A stretch of 64,000 bases of DNA from Oegoconia quadripuncta (taxonomy: Eukaryota > Arthropoda > Insecta > Lepidoptera > Autostichidae), in assembly GCA_949316235.1 (NCBI GenBank), contig OX438741.1, positions 39,942,067 through 40,006,066 of the forward strand, given 5' to 3'. Below, piece after piece: positions 55,353 through 64,000 of the stretch (position 1 is the first letter of the stretch; each line of letters opens with the position of its first letter). Both the position numbers and the translations under genes were made by a program. The notes under the pieces are model-generated. The model did no database searches. It saw only the letters and a list, made by a program, of their open reading frames with translations, and was not told the DNA's origin.

Positions 55353-55519
55353 GGTAATCACGTCATAAACAAAGAGGTTCTGTCCAGTTTGCCGGTAGCT
55401 TAAAGTGAAAAAAGGAGCACTCGTGATGTAATCCCATTTGCTCATTTTCTCGTCGTAGAAGTGTTTGATGATGAAGAAGATAGGTCACTTGATACGATAA
55501 TATTTTTTTGAAGAACATA

Positions 55520-55615
55520 ATTGAAAGAATGATTGAAGGAAAGAGAGGAAGGAGAAGACCTAGGCGTAATTACTTTGACCAAATGAAAGAAAAGGTGAAT
55601 GTCACTTCGTAATAG
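55520..55615 (+). pseudogene. RTE-like C-terminal scrap
   Basis: The plus strand encodes IIERMIEGKRGRGRPRRNYF and DQMKEKVN. The basic GKRGRGRPRR motif followed by a W/YFDQ-K pattern occurs near the end of RTE-type proteins. Only about 30 codons are left. Confidence 0.6.
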
Positions 55616-58027
55616 GTTAAAACGAGGGCGGAAAGTAGAGAGACGTGGTCATTACTCCACCGACAAGAGCTCTTAAATTGAAGCAAGAGAAGTGTTTACC
55701 ACTTGTCTACCCGCTCTGTATTACTGTATGCCCAAATTCTGTAAATCTCCTGAAAAATTATGTACCTGGCAACACTAGCGCAGTCCGGCATTACCTAATA
55801 ATAAAATTGATACCAAATTATTATAATTTCTTCTTCAATCAAAACTATGAAGCTAAAGAGAACCAATTTTTGTATTGGTAGCATGAATTTTAGCGGTTTT
55901 ATCGGTTTTTGAAAATGAAATGCCTTTCGTTACTTCATTAAGTAGAATGTCGTATTATAATAAAAACAATAACCAATTAGGTACTTTGTTGCAGTATACC
56001 ACTGACAACATTGACGCAGTTTAAGTGACCTTATTTAAAAATATATCGGCTAACCTTAAAATCGGTATAAAACGGAAAACCGGATCAAGAATTGGTCTCT
56101 CGTACATAATAGAGTTCAACCGTTACCGGTTATCGTTTGAATAGTTACGTTAAGTTAACGCAGAAGGTCTAGCATGACTGCACTGTAGTCGGGCTTCCCA
56201 TATCGCCATAGACGGCACTTTCGAATGCTAACATGTCAAATGAGTATTCATTAGGTTTAAGGTAGCTGTCACTTCAATTTGAAAAACCGGTATTGGAGTA
56301 TAAAGAAAGGTAGTGTTGCAAAAAGGAAGCAAAAAATTATACCGAACATTGTATGGTTTTTTAACTGAATTGGTGTGTGTTTCTTTTATGGAAGGCAGTT
56401 TCTGGGAAACATTCTGTTAACGTTGTGGGCTATTGTTTTATTTTAGTGACCTATCCTCAGCTCTTCCATCATTAAATATACAGTTGCTTAATCAATTTAT
56501 GTATGCAGATCACAGACTTCAGAAAATTATGTAATTATATTTGACAGACACTTTGGTGATATAATTTTGACAGTTCAAATTGCAATAACAACAAAGCTGT
56601 AGATAGTGGGTTATTATTTATTTCTATCGCTAAGAATTAATTCCATCATTACTGTATTCCAGTGCCAATTACAAAAAGACAATAAATTTCTGGCATGTGA
56701 GGAATTATATTTGAGACGTTCGGTGTGACAGTCATCTGTGGCCCTGTGAGATCGAAAGTTTTATAGGAGATTACATTTTTGGCGATAGTTGTCATTTTCT
56801 ACCAATCAATTTAATTGTTTGTGTCATATTTTAAAAATGGGAAGTAATGAGATTAGATTATAGTGTCGTCATTTAAAACAACTGTTATTTATCAATATCT
56901 GTGTACTTAATTGATTATCTTACTGTATATATTGATATATTTTGTGTTTATCCATTTATAACTCACAAGGAAAACCTATATATCATTAGTTGCAGCTACC
57001 TTAAACGTTATATACAACTAACGTTAAAAGCTGTTGATATATCAATAATTATTAAATTATACCTTTATCGCTTGACTTTAATACTAATAATTAGATTATT
57101 AAACTATTATATTAAGAATGCCAGATGTAGTGTTGAAATATATATTTTTCATGCAATTACTCATTAAATGGAAACAAATTGCTATACGAAGAACGACCAA
57201 AATTTATCTTAGTTCCTCCGTATTTTGCATGACAAATGCTAGTCCACACACAGTACTTCTTTGGGCTTACATTTTTGGCATTAAGTCAGTGGCTTTATGT
57301 GTGATAGATATCATTTCCGTAGATATCATCTCACCATCCACTTCGAGTTTAATCATTCGTATTCTTTTCTCGGAACAAACAGCTATTATTTTTTGTTTTT
57401 AAAATAATTCGAAAAAATATATTTCAACACATTATATAAAATACTATTTCTTCACTTTCTAAACTGCATATCACGCATATTATTAGAGAAAAACAGCTGT
57501 TTTGACTCTAACAAACTAGTCATAGTAAAAAAAACCTCTGGTCTACTCTTCTGAAAGAACCACATCAAACCAGTAGCCATTTTCTGTGTGAAATGTTCAT
57601 AAAAATAACGAACTTAATTATCATGTGTAAATATTTACTACTATTTATTATAAGCTTGTTTATCAATTTTATCATGTTAATGGTTTAATTTTTTAAGATT
57701 ATCCATTAGCACTAACTCTCCGTCAAATGTTTTATTTGAATTATTGAGGTTAATGAATCTAAAAACAGAGCTCCGAAGTTTAGAGTTCAGTGATGCGTTC
57801 TAGGAGATGCCTCAGTTTATCAATGAACTAGAATATGTTGATAATGGTAATATAAATTGACTGGTAAACATGTAGATGTTATATTATAACAGCCACAGGA
57901 CCTCCACTGCTGAATATATTATGCTCATATATTTGGTATTATTCACAATACATTATTTAAAAATCTAAACTACTAACTGGAAATAAAAAAAGCTAAAAGG
58001 ATTACAACTACTTGAAAATGGGTTATT
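55616..58027. other. Repeat-poor AT-rich stretch, no gene recognised
   Basis: I find no SINE, MITE or LINE ends of the window's families. The frames at 55645-55881, 56901-57167 and 57118-57402 (+) have AT-driven composition and no domain. The low repeat density resembles that of the region just after qvr. Confidence 0.4.
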
Positions 58028-58175
58028 TTCCATTTTGCTGGCACCTTGTTGAATTTTTTTATCATAAATGTATCATATGACGATATGTGCAAGGTCACTT
58101 CAATGTGGGTCAAACCGTTTAGGCTACAGAAAGTAACATAGAAATTTACTTACACATACTCGAAAAATATTTCTC
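58028..58175. repeat. Dispersed repeat (GGGTCAAACCGTTTAGGC)
   Basis: TTCCATTTTGCTGGCACCTT, AATGTGGGTCAAACCGTTTA and CTTACACATACTCGAAAAAT parallel 23085-23510 and 55190-55352. It is the most diverged copy. Confidence 0.5.
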
Positions 58176-59311
58176 CTTCTGGGTCAGATGGGTAAATATT
58201 ACAAGAATATTTTAGATTTGACATTCATAATATGCTTTGTGTACTACAGAGTACTATGTCGTATTCCGTGAGTAGTTTTGTGAATGAGCAATTTTGTAAT
58301 CACACTACAAAGTTTTTAAGGGAGATTACTTTAAGCAGAGTTAAAATAATGCTGTTATAAAAGGTAGCATAGATATTCGCTTTTAAAAACCGTGTATGGT
58401 AATACCTCCCCCGGAGTTAGTTAAGCACGCTGCCAAGGTATTTGGTATTAAATTGAGCTTATCTATGTCAACACTACGATGAACGACGTAGTCGTGTACG
58501 GTTTTTTTGGTTTTTCTGAAGAGTAAACTGGCTACTATTAATTGTATCATGATTTTTAGTCAATTAGATTTTTAACATTATTACCTTCACAAATGCTGGA
58601 TGAAATTAACAACAAACGCTTGTACCGTGGAATATGTAAAGTTAAGCATGTATATTAATTATTATATTTGTTTCCGATACAAATTGTCATTTTAGTTTTT
58701 AATATATTAGGCTGCACCCGGTGGAAAGTGGTCATTGTTAATATATTAAAATTTAGTTTTAATCCAGAATGTATGTTATAACCTGCACCTTAATTTTTCT
58801 TCTAATCAGCTAACTGCTTTGAAAAATACCTTTAGTTTTGTATAATTAGGGCTATATACCACGGTGAATTTGTGAAAATAATTGGCATGTTCCATATTTA
58901 AAACCGTAGAAGGAAACCGGTATTGACAGTTAATGAGATATCGTTTATTGGTATCCAAACAAAAAAATCGGTTTTTTACTAGATAACGGTAAAATATTTC
59001 AACACCCAATTGTTTTTAAACAAATTCATTTCTTACTGAATCGAAACGCAAACAAATTTAATTGTAATCTTTTTAACGTCTAAATTTGTTTGCTTTTATA
59101 TTTAAATCATAGTTGATACCAAGTTGTACCCTCAGAATAAGCTCTTGAACTGGCGATTAATATCAGTTGTTATCTGCGCTAGTTTGGGATCTTTACACAC
59201 ATTGACGACACTATGTGGCCTGTTTGTCAGATTTTTCTCATTTCAAACGGTTTTCCAACATGAACTATTAATTATTTAAAGAAAAACTGTATTAATTGAA
59301 ACATAGAGTGC
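58176..59311. other. AT-rich stretch, no recognised feature
   Basis: No repeat or exon is recognised. Short frames on the minus strand (58806-59009, 59276-59479) lack any domain signature. Confidence 0.4.
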
Positions 59312-59814
59312 TATATAGGGTTGCCAGATCGGTAAACCAAAATTTCTGGACAAATTTTGCGAAATGTCGGGATTTAGGGCTAATTGAAAGAAATAAATAT
59401 TACGTAAATAAATGTTAATTATGATTAAGGGCCGTATTAATAAATCGATCTTGAGATTGAGATCGCGTTTCAGTCTCAATACAATTTTTTTTTGATACTG
59501 TTTTAATATGCAAGTGATTCTCAGGCATTAATTTAACGTCATCTCAATCATGAGAACGGTTTATTAAAACGGGCCTAAGACTCATTGCAATGAATTATTT
59601 CGTTCCCACATGTATTTTCAATGGGATTATGCAGACACCACCAATTTCGGTCTTTAAAAGACGTAAAGTTTAAACAATTTGTAACCTAATAATTAGCTCA
59701 TCTTTAATTTTGTGATAAGTTTGTCGTGCAGTGTTATACATTGTCAGAAATGCACATACGAAATTTCAGGGGAATCCAGACGAATCCCGACCATCTGACA
59801 ACCCTACTATATTT
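59312..59814. mobile_element. TIR element with GGGTTGCCAGAT ends, interrupted by MITE-4
   Basis: The left TATATAGGGTTGCCAGATCG and the right CCATCTGACAACCCTACTAT are imperfect inverted copies, and the next bases also pair (AAATTTCTGGAC against the right arm's GTCTGG complement). A short MITE-4 lies inside at 59427-59577. No coding. Confidence 0.55.
59427..59577. mobile_element. MITE-4 short copy, nested
   Basis: AAGGGCCGTATTAATAAATC at the left and TTTATTAAAACGGGCCTAAG at the right; interior TCTTGAGATTGAGATCGCG. It is the same short form as 2383-2517. Confidence 0.78.
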
Positions 59815-59963
59815 CTAATCTCTGTAATATATTTATTATGTAATTTATAATAATTTGTAATTATAATATCGTCTTGAAATTGCGTCGCCTATTGCTAAAA
59901 GTACACCCATCTTCCCATAACGCGTTAGCTCTTTTACATTAATTATTTCGAAGATAAAACAGC

Positions 59964-60112
59964 AATGGTGTCGATTCGGATGTACACCAACTAAATTAAA
60001 ACCAGTTTTGGAGTGGTGACATCGCATCGTACTGTTCCAGGGAGAAAGGACAGTACTACTTTAAAACTGGTTTTAGTTTAGTTTAGTTGGTGTACATCCG
60101 AATCGACACCAT
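59964..60112 (+). mobile_element. MITE-5 hairpin element, copy 1
   Basis: The arms TGGTGTCGATTCGGATGTAC and its complement, with AGTTTAGTTTAGTTGG and AACTGGTTTTAG, form a stem of about 50 bp around a ~45-base loop. The loop contains ACATCGCATCGTACTG and GGACAGTACTAC. No coding. Confidence 0.87.
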
Positions 60113-60160
60113 TCATAATTGTTTTAGGAGACCTTAGCATTATCTACAACGCAATTAAAC

Positions 60161-60310
60161 TCAATCGATTCATATGTACACCAACTAAACTAAACTAGAA
60201 CCAGTTTTAAAGTAGTACTGTCTCTTTCTCCCTGAAACAGTAAGATGCGACGGCACCATTCCAAAACTGGTTTTAGTTTAGTTTAGTTGGTGTACATCCG
60301 AATATACACC
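60161..60310 (-). mobile_element. MITE-5 hairpin element, copy 2 (inverted)
   Basis: The stem is the same, but the loop (GTAGTACTGTC then CAGTAAGATGCGACG) is the complement of copy 1, so this copy is inverted relative to it. Its outer ends are diverged (GATTCATATGTACACC, CCGAATATACACCA). Confidence 0.85.
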
Positions 60311-60339
60311 ACTGTCTATCAAAATTTCACGTACAACGT

Positions 60340-60480
60340 AAAATCTTTCACTAAATTTGGTCCCCGTTAGTGCCCTAGAAGTAAATTAGGGTAACTTTAT
60401 ACTTCTATCCCCTTATGCGTACTCTCTATGGCACCAAATTTAGCGAATGAACGCAAGCGAGCTAAAAGGCGAATTATTGG
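60340..60480. repeat. Dispersed repeat (CTAGAAGTAAATTAGG)
   Basis: CTAAATTTGGTCCCCGTTAG, GCCCTAGAAGTAAATTAGGG and AGCGAGCTAAAAGGCGAATT have diverged counterparts at 39740-39830 and near 39250. It may be an inverted-repeat element because CACTAAATTTGG and CCAAATTTAGCG face each other. Confidence 0.5.
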
Positions 60481-60606
60481 CGTTCGACCGGCTGCTCACA
60501 GCGCCACCTGTAGCTTGTTTTGTGTATAATGCAACAGATGTATCGCGCTTTGGAATATGAGAGTATACTTTTTGCGGGAGGCGACTGTACTAAATACCCT
60601 TTAGTA

Positions 60607-60788
60607 TGCCCGCCCACGACCGACTTTTTGTAGGACCGATAATCGGCCGATTATTTCGTCCATACTTTTATCACCGATTTTGTGACCGATTTTTTTTTGT
60701 AGGACGTGGACGTTGAGACATTGTAATCCATACGGTCCATTTTTCTCCTACAAAAAATCGGTCGCCGATTATCGGTCGTGGGCGGGCA
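60607..60788. mobile_element. Small MITE with GCCCGCCCACGACCGA ends
   Basis: Left GCCCGCCCACGACCGACTTT and right ATTATCGGTCGTGGGCGGGC are inverted. The interior repeats ACCGATTTT and TTTTTGTAGGA words in both orientations. Confidence 0.75.
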
Positions 60789-62076
60789 ACCATTCCGATA
60801 TTGCTACAGAAGTTCCGACGGTCGTCAATCCAATTTGTAGAATGCGCCGGCGAGCCGACCACATCCAACTTGTATAAATAATAATTATGTTGGACCGACC
60901 ACCTTACACATGTTCCGTTTTGGTCGTGGTTGGGTAGACGGTGCCAGCCAAATCGGAACGTCTGTTAATAGTATTATAACTTTATTTTCGTTCTTATAAA
61001 TCACTTCGATTCTTTGTATTAACACTTGATTACAGACTATGTCAAATTAAATTGAGATTATTTTTGGGGCAAAGATTTTTTACAAATGGTATACATAAGC
61101 CTATGTTCAGCTAGCTATGTCTATTGTGTCCGATCGTATTTGGGGTATTTCTGCTATCAAATCTCGAGTCCTTATAAGGTCCGATTATATGCCGATTTTG
61201 CATTTTATTACATATGTGAATATTACGTGAATGTGTGGATTTTAAACTTCCCTGAATGTCTTCTTACATAGACTGCGGTTTAACATATCTATTACAATAC
61301 ATAAGAAAGGTATTAAAGCTCGTCAGAAATGGTGAACGTACGATAATATTTTAAGATATTGCTTGGTCGCTTATACGAAGCGACACGCTCCTCATGAAAG
61401 TGACAGATAAACATACGAAATATACGCCAAGTATATCGTAATATGTCAAAAGATATCTTAAGATCAGAGGCTCTCTTTCATATTTTCAAATAGCTCCGTG
61501 TAAAAGACAGGGACAGGTATAAAACATAATATTCTACGTTATTAATTATTCAAAAAAAAAATTGTACAATTTGTAAAAAAATATGGATAATTTTCTTAAG
61601 TATGCTAAAATGAATTAATAGAGATTGTTTTTTGCGGTAGTTACTGAAGTATTTGTTTTCCAGCATGTGCACAGTGTGTGCACAGCCGAGTCATTTATCC
61701 CAATTTGATAAGCGTCTGCTTTGAATTGCATTGCATGCATTGGGGGCATGACAAGCGCGACATAATTATTATTTCGCTTATATATATATGTCGCGCGAGA
61801 TACTTGTCCGGCTCATTCGCTTGGACGAAATATACAACTATCCCACTCTCACTCTTATAATTTGCTCGCGACAAACGATGTCATGCTACACGGGCATCGA
61901 TTTACATTTGCATCCCCAAAGAAGTAATATTGCGGATGGATGCAAACTCTTGCTCCATCCCTATAATTGAAATAACTAAAAGTATTTTCAGCTGTTACAA
62001 CACTCTCCTATTAATGATGACGACTTAACATAACGAGACAATCTTGAAACACCAAACGAATCAGTGAGCTCAAACT
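60789..62076. other. No recognised gene or repeat
   Basis: A segment at 61735-61900 has GGCATGACAAGCGCGAC and CGCGACAAACGATGTCATGC, which face each other imperfectly and could be ends of a small element. The frames at 61086-61271, 61678-61860 and 61788-61970 show no domain. Confidence 0.4.
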
Positions 62077-62392
62077 AAGGCCTGTATTAATAAACCATTC
62101 TCAAGACTGAGAACAGTCTTGTGACCTGTCTCAAGTAAATGTGTTGATTAATAAACCTAACTTGAGACCTGAAAAGCACGTGCATACTCAAGCAGTACTC
62201 ACTTGAGAGGTGCGCGTATTAATAAACGCAACTCAAGACTATCATTCATTCGCCGCTGAGGCGAATACTTGAGAAGTGATCTCAGCTAAGTAGACCTCAA
62301 GATTGGTTTATAAATTAGCACGGAGCTAAGACGCATCTCGGATGATACAGCCTCAAGACTTGTATTGAGTTTGATTTATTAATACGGGCCCT
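62077..62392 (+). mobile_element. MITE-4 full-length copy
   Basis: Termini AAGGCCTGTATTAATAAACC and TTATTAATACGGGCC. Internal modules ATTAATAAACCTAACTTGAG and ATTAATAAACGCAACTCAAG repeat the terminal motif. It is collinear with 43368-43708. Confidence 0.88.
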
Positions 62393-62689
62393 AGTGTGTC
62401 TAGAATTCGTCAAATCAACTACAGCCACTGAAATAGTGAAACATTATGTAAACTCAGTGATTGTAATCAAATATTTGTCTTAAAGAGGAAATCGTGACCA
62501 CAGTGCACATAATTACAATGATGTGACTCCTTTGGCCACGAACATGCTGTCTTTATGTGCACTGTGTCATGTATGGTGTATATCATATAATTTTGTATAA
62601 TTTTTTGGCCGTTATTCAGATAAGTTGTTTCAATAACAATGTGTTTTAATTGAGAATACTGCTATTGTTTCACATTACTTATAGTCCAG

Positions 62690-63310
62690 TAAGCTAACGA
62701 TTATTACTTCCTGTAATCTTAAAGGTTCTAATTTTCTGCACATGGATAGAGCACCGTTAGCCGGTGTACTCAAATTCTGTATGAATGTAAAATTATTGCC
62801 TTTTTGTACAATAAAGCGTTTATAAACAAACAAACAAGTACCTACCTGTCAGTGATAGAATAAATATGTTTTCTAATAAATCGGTAGCTTGCTTTAGATA
62901 TAGCAGTTGTATAGTAGGTAATTTATGAAACATAGATTATTAGATTTTTAATTACCACTGTAAAACTTCTGTATTTGAAGAAAAGATCGGTCAATAACTT
63001 CTTTGTATTTATGAAAGATAAACCATTTTTAGAAAATATAAAGTAGTCATTGGTGTCGATTCGGATGTACACCAACTAAACTAAATTAAAACCAGTTTTG
63101 GAGTGATACCGTAGAGACACTGCTACTTCAAAATTGGTTTTAGTTCAGTTTAGTTGGTGTACATCCGAATCGACACCATTGATAATTGTTTTAGGAGATC
63201 TTAGCATTATCTGCAACGCAATGAAACTCACAGTGGTAACTTTAATTTAATAATCTAGATTTTTATTACTAAATACCTATACTATACCTAAAGTAAGCTA
63301 CAGAATTCTT
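62690..63310. repeat. Unclassified repeat U, copy 2
   Basis: AATCTTAAAGG, CTGTCAGTGATAGAATAAA, AATCGGTAGCTTGCTTTAGA, TTTTTAGAAAATATAAAGTAG and CAACGCAATGAAACTCACAG appear in the same order as in 36140-37400. It contains a MITE-5 hairpin and, at 62800-62845, a short LINE-like end (GTACAATAAAGCGTTTATAA). Confidence 0.65.
63050..63179 (+). mobile_element. MITE-5 hairpin element, copy 3
   Basis: The stem TGGTGTCGATTCGGATGTAC and its complement are nearly perfect; the loop is shorter (about 30 bases) than in copies 1 and 2. The sequence after it matches that after copy 1 for about 50 bases. Confidence 0.87.
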
Positions 63311-63600
63311 AGAAAACATTTCTGTTCTATCAGCGATGGATACTCGATGCTTCTACAAAAAATCAGGAACTTTAGCCGTCTTATTCATAAAAAAATACAA
63401 ACGCTTTATAAACCTGTTTTAGTTAAAGTGTGTTTTGTCTCTGTCGTTCATAAAGAAATGTTATAATGAAAGAAAGTGACAAAATATACTTTACAGACTT
63501 ATAAAGTGTAAATTTTTATGAATAAGAGGGTAAGATTATACGAAGTTACACCATAAAAATTACGTATTTTACTGGACTATTAATTTCATTTATTAGGTTA

Positions 63601-63938
63601 TATACCGGATGAGTTTTTTTACCGTAAGGAAAATGATGGAGCATATTAGGTAAGTGAAATAGAAGGTATTGGCATAGGTAGTTTAATTTTCTTTTCAAAA
63701 CCATCACGAATAAAGCCTTAATTGTGTCATTTGACGGTCGCATATAACATTTTCCACATTAACAGATTAAATAAATAAAGAAAACTTGTCGAAAAATTTC
63801 GCATGATCGGTAGAATGACGAATCCCGCCAGTCGCTTATCAATCTCCGGCGGGTGAGTCGAATAACTGGCACAACTTCTATTTCACTTAATATGCCCATT
63901 TTTTTCTTACGGTAAAAAAACTCACCCGGTATATGTAT
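63601..63938 (+). mobile_element. MITE-1 full-length copy, uninterrupted, reference
   Basis: Left TATACCGGATGAGTTTTTTT and ACCGTAAGG; right CTTACGGTAAAAAAACTCAC then CCGGTATA. The ends are inverted repeats of about 28 bp plus subterminal similarity. About 338 bp, with no coding. TA target duplication is inferred from the TATA context. Confidence 0.92.
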
Positions 63939-64000
63939 AGTAAACAATAGATTAGGCTATAGAAATGTTCTGTAATTTACCTTGCATTATATAATATTTA

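Noticed and set aside
57118..57402. 94-codon frame rich in I, F and L that looks like membrane protein
   Set aside because: The hydrophobicity comes from AT-rich codons; no conserved pattern, and the overlapping frame at 56901-57167 is equally open.
59964..60310. CRISPR-like or palindromic regulatory array
   Set aside because: Only two inverted copies with a third elsewhere; the stem-loop structure and dispersal fit a MITE, and the organism is eukaryotic.
61678..61970. Possible internal exon after TTGTTTTCCAG at 61663
   Set aside because: The acceptor is good, but neither of the two overlapping frames shows a domain or a convincing donor, and no partner exon was found.

Overview
The window is AT-rich eukaryotic nuclear DNA, almost certainly from a moth or butterfly. 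The evidence is the tRNA-derived SINEs ending in GCGCCATCTAG, CR1/Jockey, RTE and BEL/Pao retroelement remnants of lepidopteran type, mariner-like and other MITEs, and CTAG-ending Helitron-like repeats. There are no bacterial operons, ribosome-binding sites or CRISPR arrays. Nearly all long open frames are spurious or transposon-derived.

I can support one host gene. It is a four-exon plus-strand gene from about 28.25 kb to at least 49.53 kb, encoding a 149-residue Ly6/uPAR (three-finger) GPI-anchored protein that I identify as quiver/sleepless (qvr). The coding exons are 28258-28309, 29340-29387, 43897-44043 and 49328-49530. The introns are 1,030, 14,509 and 5,284 bp. All three have GT-AG ends and all are phase 1. 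Exons 3 and 4 are near-certain, exon 2 is strong and exon 1 is plausible. The 5' UTR and promoter are not established. Two candidate 5' regions are listed, at 9.32-9.70 kb and 24.18-24.33 kb. The 2.3 kb after the stop codon carries no repeat I recognise and has several AATAAA signals, so a long 3' UTR is possible.

Layout: 0-28 kb is upstream sequence packed with nested repeats. 28-49.5 kb is the gene, whose large introns hold a decayed RTE element, a long-TIR DNA element, SINEs, LINE tails, Helitron-like repeats and a BEL/Pao integrase fragment. 49.5-51.85 kb is the putative 3' UTR and flank. 51.85-64 kb is downstream intergenic DNA with more MITEs, an RTE 3' end, and large palindromes near 60 kb.

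The repeats fall into a few families, named here for cross-reference. SINE-A has a tRNA-like head with a GGTTCGATCCCC box. SINE-B has a tRNA-like head with GGTTCGAATCC and ends in GCGCCATCTAG; SINE-B2 is a relative. MITE-1 to MITE-7 are short inverted-repeat elements. CR1-type LINEs are 5'-truncated and usually only 3' ends. Several nested insertions can be ordered in time directly from the sequence. Repeat boundaries are eye estimates, good to roughly 5-20 bases.
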